Source: an uncultured Burkholderiaceae bacterium (GTDB taxonomy: Bacteria > Pseudomonadota > Gammaproteobacteria > Burkholderiales > Burkholderiaceae). From it: DNA of 5,866 nt. Where the stretch lies: the NCBI GenBank assembly GCA_937871985.1, contig CALMPB010000498.1, forward strand, positions 1 to 5,866. Direction: 5' to 3'. The notes under the pieces are model-generated. The model worked only from the letters and a program-made list of their open reading frames with translations. It had not been told where the DNA came from and did not search any database. A program made the position numbers and the translations under genes. Positions 1-5,489 of this stretch are shown in pieces. Position 1 is the stretch's first letter; each line of letters begins with the position of its first letter.

Positions 1-578
1 GCATCGGTTTCCATGTAGCAGCGGTACAGCTTCTGGAAGAGATCCACGGTCTGGGCTGTGGAGCCGGCGGGCATGCCGATGGCGTCGGCCACCTTCTTGG
101 CCTGCTCGGCGGTCAGGCCCACCAGCGGATCGATGTATTCGGTGATGATCTTCTCGGGCGAAGAATGGGCCACTTCCTCGATGTCCATGCCGCCTTCGCT
201 CGAAGCGATCAGGGCGACTTTTTGCGTGGCGCGATCGGTAACCAGCGACACGTAGTATTCCTTCTGGATGTCCGCGCCTTCTTCGATGTACAGGCGGTTG
301 ACCTTCTGGCCTTCGGGGCCGGTCTGGTGCGTGACCAGCTGCATGCCGAGGATCTCGGACGACAGCTTGCGGACTTCGTCCAGCGAACGGGCCAGCTTGA
401 CGCCGCCGCCCTTGCCGCGGCCGCCCGCGTGGATTTGCGCCTTGACGACCCACACCGGGCCGCCCAGCTTCTCGGCTGCGGCAACGGCCTCGTCTACGGA
501 AAAAGCAGGAATTCCGCGGGGCACTGCAACGCCAAACTGCTTCAGCAGTTCCTTGCCTTGATACTCGTGAATTTTCAT
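1..578 (-). CDS. sucC: Succinyl-CoA synthetase (ADP-forming) beta subunit, 5' part
   Basis: Encodes the N-terminal 192 residues of SucC; the rest lies beyond the left edge. With SucD this subunit forms cytoplasmic succinyl-CoA ligase, which converts succinyl-CoA to succinate with formation of ATP or GTP in the TCA cycle. The protein starts [16 protein letters not shown], the usual SucC opening (E. coli has MNLHEYQAKQL). The ATP-grasp nucleotide site is visible as K46 followed by [12 protein letters not shown] (residues 50-61), with the G-R-G turn at 53-55 exactly where E. coli has it. The window ends near residue 192, so the end of the ATP-grasp fold and the C-terminal ligase domain (family length about 388) are not seen. 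The start at 578 is supported by an ACAGGTAAC Shine-Dalgarno-like stretch a few bases upstream and by family alignment. sucD is expected next, outside the window. No frameshift is seen. Confidence 0.97.
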   Translation of the reverse strand, partial: MKIHEYQGKELLKQFGVAVPRGIPAFSVDEAVAAAEKLGGPVWVVKAQIHAGGRGKGGGVKLARSLDEVRKLSSEILGMQLVTHQTGPEGQKVNRLYIEEGADIQKEYYVSLVTDRATQKVALIASSEGGMDIEEVAHSSPEKIITEYIDPLVGLTAEQAKKVADAIGMPAGSTAQTVDLFQKLYRCYMETD

Positions 579-595
579 TTGTTACCTGTCAGAAC

Positions 596-631
596 GTAAA
601 GGATAATAAAAAAGCGGGGCTTGAACGGCAA
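596..631 (-). promoter_or_regulatory. Candidate sigma-70 promoter of sucC
   Basis: Read on the minus strand, a TTGCCG -35-like hexamer (626-631) and a TATTAT -10 hexamer (603-608, 5 of 6 consensus matches) are separated by 17 bp. Transcription would start near 596, giving a leader of about 18 nt before the sucC ATG. The -35 hexamer shares two bases with the T-tract of the upstream DUF2889 terminator, so the two units are packed end to end. The -35 match is only moderate. Prediction by eye. Confidence 0.45.
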
Positions 632-665
632 AAAAAGCCGCGCAAATGCGTTGGCATTGGCGGCT
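630..665 (-). terminator. Rho-independent terminator of the DUF2889 gene
   Basis: On the minus strand AGCCGC (665-660) pairs with GCGGCT (641-636). Inside it AATGC (658-654) pairs with GCATT (649-645) around a CAAC loop, and the stem is followed by a run of seven T (636-630). This is a clear intrinsic terminator. The 5' arm begins at the last two bases of the gene's own TAG stop codon (664-666), so termination is immediate. It insulates sucC from the upstream gene. Confidence 0.85.
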
Positions 666-1239
666 ATTCGCGCCGAACCTCGGCATCGGGGCCTGTATAC
701 CACTCGGGATAGAACTCTTTGGCAACTGGGCCGTCCAGGCGCAAGGCATGACAGCCCTCTAGCTGGAATGGCCGCTTGTTGGGGAGCTCGGCGTCCCGCT
801 GCTTGCGAGGCCTGCCCGCCCGCGACTGAATGGCCACGGTAGGCAGCAGATACGACATTTCGGTCAGGTGGGTACAGCCGGCCGTCCGGCCGAACCGTTC
901 CTTGACCGCATTGCGAAAGCCGCGCAACAGATTCATGCCCACCAGGTCCTGGTAATCGGGTGCTATCCGGAAACAGTTCTGGTTGTACGGCGCCGCATCG
1001 TACGCGGCCACCGCCGCCTTGATCGTGAACTCGTCGTCAATCGTGACGCGCAGCTGCATTTTGTGCACCGGCAAACCGGCCGGATGCAACGCCCCGCTAT
1101 GCTTGGAGAAATCGTAGCCCTTGACATCGAGGAGCTCCGCGTCCAGATCCCACAAGCCGTCTTCCCGAAGAAACGCCTCCACGCGCACCGTACGGGTGTG
1201 CATGGACTTGCGGGGGGAGTCTGACGGCGGCAGGGACAT
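664..1239 (-). CDS. DUF2889 domain protein, function unknown
   Basis: A 191-residue soluble protein with no signal peptide or membrane segment. It is recognised as DUF2889 by its opening (RTVRVEAFLREDGLWDLDAE, residues 16-35), by GCTHLTEM at 121-128 and by EGCHALRLDGPVAKEFYPEW near the C-terminus (161-180). No biochemical role is known to me for this family. The invariant-looking H59, C122, H124, C163 and H164 could form a metal site, but that is inference only. The start at 1239 gives the usual family N-terminus; an in-frame ATG at 1203 (residue 13) is an alternative, and neither has a strong Shine-Dalgarno. It ends in its own terminator, so it is probably monocistronic and not in an operon with sucC. 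In related betaproteobacteria, as I recall, a gene of this family sits between recX and sucC, which fits this position. Confidence 0.88.
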   Translation of the reverse strand: MSLPPSDSPRKSMHTRTVRVEAFLREDGLWDLDAELLDVKGYDFSKHSGALHPAGLPVHKMQLRVTIDDEFTIKAAVAAYDAAPYNQNCFRIAPDYQDLVGMNLLRGFRNAVKERFGRTAGCTHLTEMSYLLPTVAIQSRAGRPRKQRDAELPNKRPFQLEGCHALRLDGPVAKEFYPEWYTGPDAEVRRE

Positions 1240-1265
1240 GTAAAACGTTGGCGTAAGCTATAAAA

Positions 1266-1296
1266 CCTTGCAAGTATAACGCAGCCGCGGGGCGGC
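1266..1296 (-). promoter_or_regulatory. Weak candidate promoter of the DUF2889 gene with upstream hairpin
   Basis: On the minus strand a TATACT -10-like hexamer (1273-1278, 5 of 6) would place the start near 1266, about 27 nt before the ATG at 1239. No good -35 hexamer is seen at the right spacing. That region instead holds a perfect 5-bp inverted repeat, GCCGC-GGG-GCGGC (1284-1296). It could be an operator or chance in GC-rich DNA. Low confidence. Confidence 0.25.
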
Positions 1297-1319
1297 ACGC
1301 ACAACGTGGCCGGCAGGCA

Positions 1320-1365
1320 CGGGCCGCCGCCAGCTCACGGCTGCGTGGACTGGCGGGACGGCCCG
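1320..1365 (-). terminator. Strong hairpin just downstream of metE, without T-tract
   Basis: CGGGCCG plus CCGCC (1320-1331) pairs with GGCGG (1352-1356) plus CGGCCCG (1359-1365): 12 G-C pairs interrupted by a 2-nt bulge. An inner AGC/GCT pairing (1332-1334 with 1340-1342) is also possible. It begins 4 bp after the metE stop codon in the metE transcript. No run of U follows, so it is not a standard intrinsic terminator. It may protect the mRNA 3' end, assist factor-dependent termination, or both. The remainder of the 130-bp gap between metE and the DUF2889 gene holds the weak promoter described separately. Confidence 0.5.
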
Positions 1366-1369
1366 GGAA

Positions 1370-3667
1370 TCAAGCGGCCTGGCGCAGCAGCTTGGCGGCC
1401 TCCACCATCGCGACCAGCGCCGCTTCGGTTTCGGGCCAGGCACGGGTCTTGAGCCCGCAGTCGGGGTTCACCCAAAGACGCTCGTGCGGCAGACGCGAGC
1501 CGGCTTTTTTCATGAGATCCACCATCCATTCAACATCGGGCACGTTCGGCGAGTGAATGTCGTAAACCCCGGGCCCGATGTCGTTCGGATATTCGAACTG
1601 CTCGAAAGCATCCAGCAGCTCCATATTGGAGCGCGAGGTCTCGATGGTGATGACGTCGGCGTCCATGGCTGCGATGGCCGGCATGATGTCGTTGAACTCC
1701 GAATAGCACATATGCGTGTGGACCTGCGTTTGCTCGCCGACCCCGGCCGTGGCCAGGCGGAAGCAATCGACCGCCCAGGCCAGATAGGCTTGCCAGTCGT
1801 CGCGGCGCAAAGGCAGGCCTTCGCGTATGGCCGGCTCGTCGATCTGGATGACGCCGATGCCGGCGGCCTCAAGATCGGTGACCTCGTCGCGCAGCGCCAG
1901 CGCCAATTGCCGGCAGGTCAGCTCGCGCGGCTGGTCGTCCCGCACGAACGACCATTGCAGCAACGTCACCGGCCCGGTCAGCATGCCTTTTACCGGCTTA
2001 TCGGTCAGCGACTGCGCGTACGCGGACCATGCCACCGTCATCGCCGCCGGACGGGACACGTCGCCGAAAATAAGCGGCGGCTTCACGCAGCGCGAACCGT
2101 AGCTCTGCACCCAGCCGTTCTGCGTAAAGGCAAAGCCGGCCAGCAGTTCGCCGAAATATTCCACCATGTCGTTGCGCTCGGGCTCGCCGTGCACCAGGAC
2201 ATCGAGCCCGATTTTTTCCTGGAACCGTATGACGTGTTCGATCTCGGCACGGATGGCTTTTTCGTAGGCGGCGTCCGCCAGTTGGCCAGCCCGCCAGTTG
2301 CGCCGCAGGGAGCGGATCTCGACCGTCTGGGGGAACGAGCCGATGGTCGTCGTGGGATAAGCCGGCAGGCCAAGGCGCTGCTGCTGTTGTTCGATGCGGT
2401 GGGCGAACGGCGCGCGGTTGCGCGACACCTGGCCCGACTCGCTAAGGCGCTTTTGCACGGCGGGGTTGTGGATGCGCCCCGACTGCGCGCGCGCCTGCAC
2501 CGCCTCGCGCTGAGTCTGCAACGCCTGCTGCACCTTGGCATCGACGGTGTCTTCCAGCGACGCCGCCAGCCAGCTCACTTCATCGAGCTTTTGCGTGGCG
2601 AACGACAGCCATCCCAGCAACTCCGCATCCAGCTCCTTTTCGCCGGCCAGATCGACCGGCACATGCAGCAAGGAGCACGACGGCGCAAGCCAAAGGCGCT
2701 CGCCCAGCTTCTGCCTGACGGGCAGCAAGGCTTCCCTGGCTTTATCCAGATCGGTGCGCCATACATTGCGGCCATTGACCACGCCGGCCGACAACACCTG
2801 CTCGGGGCGCAACGCCGCCACGACCTGGGCCAGTTGCGCCGGGGCGCGCACGAGATCCACGTGCAGGCCCTGCACGGGCAGCTCGCCAACCAGTTCCAGA
2901 TTACCCTTCAAGCCTTCGAAATAGGTGGCAAGAAGCAGTTTGACGCCGGCTCCCGACAAGGCCTTGTAGACTCGGGCGAACGCCGACTTCCAGGCCTGGG
3001 GCAAATCCAGGCCCAGGATGGGCTCGTCGATCTGCACCCACTCCACGCCCTGTTGAGCAATACGGCCCAGCACCTCGGCATACACGGGCAATAGTGCGTC
3101 CAGCAAGGCCAGCTTGCCTTCGTCTTGCGCACCGCCCGCGAACGCATCGCCCTTGCCCAGCCAAAGCCAGGTCAAGGGGCCCGGGATGACGGGCTTGGCC
3201 TTGTAGCCCAACGCGGCGGCTTCGCGGATATGCTCGAACAAATCCTCGCGGGCAATACGATAAGTCTGGCCGGGCGCCAGCTCGGGCACGATGTAATGAT
3301 AATTGGTATCGAACCACTTCGTCATTTCGCAGGCCGCCGCCGGCGTGCCGGTGGGCGCGCGGCCACGCGCCATCCTGAAAAGCGTATCGAGGTCGACGGA
3401 TTTGCCGGAGGGCTGGGCGAAACGCGGCGGCACAGCGCCGATCAGCGTCGACCACTCCAGTACGTGGTCGTACCAGGCGAAATCGCCCACCGGCACAAAC
3501 GCCGAACCCGCTTGCGCCTGCACCGCCCAATGGCGAGCGCGCAGTTCACGGCCCACTTCCAGCAATTCGTCAGGCGTCTTCTTGCCCGCCCAATATGCCT
3601 CGAGCGCCCATTTCAGCTCGCGCTGGGCGCCGATGCGAGGAAAACCTAAATTATGAAAAATACTCAT
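1370..3667 (-). CDS. metE: Cobalamin-independent methionine synthase
   Basis: A complete 765-residue 5-methyltetrahydropteroyltriglutamate-homocysteine methyltransferase (E. coli MetE is 753). It transfers the methyl group of CH3-H4PteGlu3 to homocysteine to make methionine, without vitamin B12, in the cytoplasm. The N-terminal barrel opens with [20 protein letters not shown]; the C-terminal catalytic barrel contains [10 protein letters not shown]. Zinc ligands are intact: H652 and C654 in [11 protein letters not shown]676 in TIETSRS and C737 in NPDCGLKTR, each offset by 11 from the E. coli positions. The catalytic histidine is H705 (DIHSPNVP). No frameshift or missing key residue, so the enzyme should be active. 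The ATG at 3667 is preceded by a weak GGATTTAGG ribosome site touching the start, and the start matches the family N-terminus. It is divergent from metR, the classic arrangement, and expected to be activated by MetR with homocysteine. A GC-rich hairpin follows the stop codon. Confidence 0.98.
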   Translation of the reverse strand: MSIFHNLGFPRIGAQRELKWALEAYWAGKKTPDELLEVGRELRARHWAVQAQAGSAFVPVGDFAWYDHVLEWSTLIGAVPPRFAQPSGKSVDLDTLFRMARGRAPTGTPAAACEMTKWFDTNYHYIVPELAPGQTYRIAREDLFEHIREAAALGYKAKPVIPGPLTWLWLGKGDAFAGGAQDEGKLALLDALLPVYAEVLGRIAQQGVEWVQIDEPILGLDLPQAWKSAFARVYKALSGAGVKLLLATYFEGLKGNLELVGELPVQGLHVDLVRAPAQLAQVVAALRPEQVLSAGVVNGRNVWRTDLDKAREALLPVRQKLGERLWLAPSCSLLHVPVDLAGEKELDAELLGWLSFATQKLDEVSWLAASLEDTVDAKVQQALQTQREAVQARAQSGRIHNPAVQKRLSESGQVSRNRAPFAHRIEQQQQRLGLPAYPTTTIGSFPQTVEIRSLRRNWRAGQLADAAYEKAIRAEIEHVIRFQEKIGLDVLVHGEPERNDMVEYFGELLAGFAFTQNGWVQSYGSRCVKPPLIFGDVSRPAAMTVAWSAYAQSLTDKPVKGMLTGPVTLLQWSFVRDDQPRELTCRQLALALRDEVTDLEAAGIGVIQIDEPAIREGLPLRRDDWQAYLAWAVDCFRLATAGVGEQTQVHTHMCYSEFNDIMPAIAAMDADVITIETSRSNMELLDAFEQFEYPNDIGPGVYDIHSPNVPDVEWMVDLMKKAGSRLPHERLWVNPDCGLKTRAWPETEAALVAMVEAAKLLRQAA

Positions 3668-3684
3668 CCTAAATCCAAAATAGT

Positions 3685-3697
3685 TGAAAATTATTGA
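3685..3697. promoter_or_regulatory. MetR-like box overlapping the metE leader
   Basis: TGAAAATTATTGA fits the enterobacterial MetR consensus TGAA-NN-(T/A)-NN-TTCA at 7 of 8 arm positions, with a central T. It lies 18 bp from the metE ATG and just downstream of the predicted start site (about +2 to +14). That is an unusual place for an activator, so it could be a repressing site or a chance match in AT-rich DNA. Confidence 0.35.
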
Positions 3698-3698
3698 T

Positions 3699-3733
3699 GG
3701 CTATCATTGTGCTACCAATGACGGATGAGTCAA
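3699..3733 (-). promoter_or_regulatory. Candidate metE promoter
   Basis: On the minus strand TTGACT (3728-3733, 5 of 6 to the -35 consensus) and CACAAT (3706-3711, 4 of 6 to the -10 consensus) are spaced by 16 bp. The start would be near 3699, leaving a leader of about 31 nt. A suboptimal -10 and short spacer suit a promoter that needs an activator. The MetR-like boxes lie upstream at LysR-type positions, which supports this assignment. Predicted by eye. Confidence 0.5.
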
Positions 3734-3738
3734 AATCA
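3726..3738. promoter_or_regulatory. Degenerate MetR-like box over the metE -35 element
   Basis: TGAGTCAAAATCA matches TGAA-NN-(T/A)-NN-TTCA at 6 of 8 arm positions, with a central A. Its centre (3732) lies about -33 from the predicted metE start and 31 bp, three helical turns, from the stronger box at 3757-3769. This is where LysR-family proteins usually have their weaker activation site. Inference from spacing and partial consensus. Confidence 0.4.
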
Positions 3739-3749
3739 AATACAACATT

Positions 3750-3755
3750 TATAAA
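3750..3755 (+). promoter_or_regulatory. Possible distal metR -10 element
   Basis: TATAAA on the plus strand matches the -10 consensus at 5 of 6 positions, but no good -35 lies 16-18 bp upstream. If used, metR transcription would start near 3762, inside the MetR-like palindrome, which would allow autorepression. The metR leader would then be about 126 nt and contain the nested inverted repeat at 3776-3841. Low confidence. Confidence 0.25.
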
Positions 3756-3770
3756 ATGAGTTATTCTCAT
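3756..3770. promoter_or_regulatory. MetR-like operator palindrome (main LysR-type site)
   Basis: ATGAG-TTATT-CTCAT is a perfect 5-bp-arm inverted repeat. Its 13-bp core TGAGTTATTCTCA has the geometry of the MetR consensus TGAA-NN-(T/A)-NN-TTCA, with one symmetrical change per arm and a central A. Its centre (3763) is about 64 bp upstream of the predicted metE start, the standard position for the high-affinity site of a LysR-type activator. MetR, encoded alongside, is the obvious ligand. A Fur-type site was considered but the spacing does not fit. Confidence 0.6.
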
Positions 3771-3775
3771 GCTAT

Positions 3776-3841
3776 GAAGCCCAGGCCACAGCCAGGTTCA
3801 GATTCAGGCCGAGGTCGAGCAAGGTCTGAACCGGGGGCTTC
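3776..3841 (+). repeat. Nested inverted repeat between the MetR box and metR
   Basis: The outer arms GAAGCCC (3776-3782) and GGGCTTC (3835-3841) enclose inner arms GGTTCAGA (3795-3802) and TCTGAACC (3825-3832). There is a 12-nt unpaired stretch on the left, 2 nt on the right and a 22-nt central loop. A direct repeat of TTCAG (3797-3801 and 3803-3807) lets the same right arm pair alternatively: TTCAGGCC (3803-3810) with GGTCTGAA (3823-3830), using one G-U pair and a 12-nt loop. It is a GC-rich island between AT-rich stretches. It could be a structured metR leader, an operator, or a relic. T-rich sequence follows (3842-3863) but without a clean T-run. Confidence 0.55.
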
Positions 3842-3852
3842 GCTTTCTTCGA

Positions 3853-3858
3853 TACTAT
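3853..3858 (+). promoter_or_regulatory. Possible proximal metR -10 element
   Basis: TACTAT matches the -10 consensus at 4 of 6 positions. The -35 region expected 16-18 bp upstream falls in the right arm of the inverted repeat and has no recognisable hexamer. A start near 3865 would give a leader of about 23 nt. No Shine-Dalgarno is seen before the metR ATG at 3888. Low confidence. Confidence 0.25.
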
Positions 3859-3887
3859 TTATTTGCGCTTAGCCGCAACGTGCCGCC

Positions 3888-4820
3888 ATGCTGGAAATCC
3901 GCCATCTTGAAACTCTGACCGCCATCCGCGAAGCCGGCAGCCTGCAAGACGCCGCCGAACATCTGCATGTAACGCAGTCGGCCCTGTCTCATCAATTGCG
4001 CGACCTGGAAGTGCGCTTGAAGACGCCCCTGCTGAACCGGCGCACGCGCCCCGCCCGCCTGACGACCGCCGCGCTGCGCATCCTGGCGCTGGCCGACGAC
4101 ATTCTGCCCAAGCTCAAGGCAACCGAACGTGAGCTCCAGCGCCTTTCAGCGGGACGCACGGGAAGGCTGCACCTGGCGATCGAATGCCACTCCTGTTTTC
4201 AATGGCTGATGCCGGCCCTGGACTCTTTCAGGCAGGACTGGCCGGATGTCACCCTGGATCTTTCGGCGGCCTTTTCATTCGCCCCGCTGCCCGCCCTGCT
4301 TCGCGGCGATCTGGACGTGGTGATCACCTCGGATCCGCAAGCCCTGGACGCGGTCAAGTACCTGCCGCTGTTTCGCTACGAACTGGTTCTGGCCGTGGCG
4401 GCCGCCAACCCGCTGGCCCAATACAAATACATCGAACCCGAGCAGCTTGCCGATCAGGTTTTGATTACCTACCCGGTGGACAAGCAGCGCCTCGATGTCT
4501 ATACGGCCTTCCTGGATCCGGCGGGCGTGGAACCGGCCAGCATCCGCAAGGCCGAGCTGACCCCGATCATTGCGCAACTGGTGGCCAGCCAGCGTGGCGT
4601 GGCGGCCTTGCCCAATTGGGCGTTGACCGAATACCTGAACCAGGGCTGGCTGCGCATATGCCACCTGGGCGAACATGGCGTGTGGCGCACCCTGTACGCC
4701 GCCGCCCGGCTGGAAGACGCCGACGCCCCGTACTTGCAGGCCTTCATGGCCAAGGCCCGCGAGATTTGCTTCAAGACCCTGGACGGCATCAAGGCCGTGC
4801 GCGAGGAGCGGGGGCGGTAG
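3888..4820 (+). CDS. metR: LysR-type transcriptional activator of methionine genes
   Basis: A complete 310-residue MetR homologue. The N-terminal winged helix-turn-helix spans roughly residues 1-60, with the recognition region AAEHLHVTQSALSHQLRDLE at 22-41, very close to E. coli MetR (HLKTLQAL...TQSALSHQFSDLE). The effector domain carries the MetR-diagnostic segment IECHSCFQWLMPAL (98-111; E99, C100, H101, C103), followed by LLRGDLDVVITSD and LITYPVDKQRLDV, also as in MetR. Known role of the family: a dimeric DNA-binding protein that uses homocysteine as co-effector to activate metE and related genes, often repressing itself. Divergence from metE over 220 bp with MetR-like boxes in between fits this. 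The ATG at 3888 lacks a Shine-Dalgarno, but matches the family N-terminus. Its stop is 15 bp from the stop of convergent recX, with no clear terminator. Confidence 0.96.
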   Translation: MLEIRHLETLTAIREAGSLQDAAEHLHVTQSALSHQLRDLEVRLKTPLLNRRTRPARLTTAALRILALADDILPKLKATERELQRLSAGRTGRLHLAIECHSCFQWLMPALDSFRQDWPDVTLDLSAAFSFAPLPALLRGDLDVVITSDPQALDAVKYLPLFRYELVLAVAAANPLAQYKYIEPEQLADQVLITYPVDKQRLDVYTAFLDPAGVEPASIRKAELTPIIAQLVASQRGVAALPNWALTEYLNQGWLRICHLGEHGVWRTLYAAARLEDADAPYLQAFMAKAREICFKTLDGIKAVREERGR

Positions 4821-4835
4821 AAGCCCTTAAAAGTT

Positions 4836-5453
4836 CTATAGGGAATCGTCGAGCTCGCCCAGTATGCGCCGCAGGCAATCGGACGAGAACCCGCGCGAGG
4901 CCAGGAAACGGAACTGCCGCGCATAGTCGGCGCGGTCGACGGGCGCGCGGCTGAATTTACGCTGCCAGACCTCCCGGGCGCGCTCGAGTTCGGTTTCTTG
5001 CAGTTGATCGCGTATTTGCGCAATGTGTTCGTCGGGCAGGCCATGCTGGCGAAGCTCTTGCACGACCAGGGCCGCGCCCTTTCGGGAAGCGCGGCGATGC
5101 ACCAGGCTTTGCGCGAAGCGCGTGTTGGAAAGCCAGTTTTCGCGCTCGAGTTCGTTGAGCACGTCTTCGAGTTCTTGAGGGTTGTCGGGGTCGGCGTGGG
5201 CGGCCAGTTTGCGCGCAAGCTCGACCCGCGAATGTTCGCGCCGCGACAAAAAGCCCACGGCCCGCATTTTCAGGGACGGGCCGCTGCGCTTCGAAGCCGT
5301 CGGCGCCGAATCCGGAGTCGCGGCCTCCGGCTGCTCGGCGGGAGCCGGCGACATCTGCTCGAACCCGCCATCGGAATCAGGCAGACCGGCGCCGCCAGTT
5401 TGGCGTCCGCGCCGGCGGGCCTCGAAGCTGCCGCGGGGATCGTGCCAGCCCAT
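4836..5453 (-). CDS. recX: RecX regulatory protein, modulator of RecA
   Basis: A 205-residue RecX homologue. The RecX fold of repeated three-helix modules begins near residue 60: KMRAVGFLSRREHSRVELARKL (62-83), then LERENWLSNTRFAQSLVHRR (102-121) and GAALVVQELRQHGL (126-139), and ends GFSSDCLRRILGELDD. In the family RecX binds along RecA filaments and inhibits recombinase and coprotease activity. Residues 1-59 form a hydrophilic Gly/Pro/Ala-rich extension absent from E. coli RecX (166 aa), probably disordered. The start is therefore uncertain: the ATG at 5453 has a weak purine-rich AAAGG upstream, and an in-frame ATG at 5354 (residue 34) would give a 172-residue protein nearer the usual size. 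It lies 36 bp downstream of recA in the same direction with no terminator between them, indicating co-transcription. The 3' end faces metR. Confidence 0.93.
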   Translation of the reverse strand: MGWHDPRGSFEARRRGRQTGGAGLPDSDGGFEQMSPAPAEQPEAATPDSAPTASKRSGPSLKMRAVGFLSRREHSRVELARKLAAHADPDNPQELEDVLNELERENWLSNTRFAQSLVHRRASRKGAALVVQELRQHGLPDEHIAQIRDQLQETELERAREVWQRKFSRAPVDRADYARQFRFLASRGFSSDCLRRILGELDDSL

Positions 5454-5489
5454 GATGCGCCGCCTTTGCCTGAACCTTTTACCCTAGCC

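Noticed and set aside
868..1224. Open frame of 118 codons on the plus strand opposite the DUF2889 gene
   Set aside because: Shadow of a recognised family member on the other strand, with no domain of its own.
1484..3094. Open frame of 536 codons on the plus strand opposite metE
   Set aside because: It is antisense to an intact MetE with all catalytic residues. Long antisense frames are common in GC-rich coding DNA, and the product has no recognisable domain and a His/Gln/Arg-rich shadow composition.
3704..3748. 14-residue minus-strand leader peptide frame upstream of metE
   Set aside because: It contains no internal methionine codons, has no ribosome site and overlaps the predicted promoter, so it would not be transcribed.
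3756..3770. Fur-type iron box
   Set aside because: The palindrome resembles part of a Fur site, but the 13-bp TGAG-N5-CTCA spacing does not fit the 7-1-7 Fur consensus, while it fits MetR and lies next to metR.
3668..3887. Cobalamin or SAM riboswitch upstream of metE
   Set aside because: No B12-box-like sequence or recognisable SAM riboswitch core is visible in either orientation, and the predicted metE leader is only about 31 nt. MetR control explains the region better.
5454..5489. Terminator between recA and recX
   Set aside because: No stem followed by T-run in the 36-bp gap; read-through into recX is the usual arrangement.
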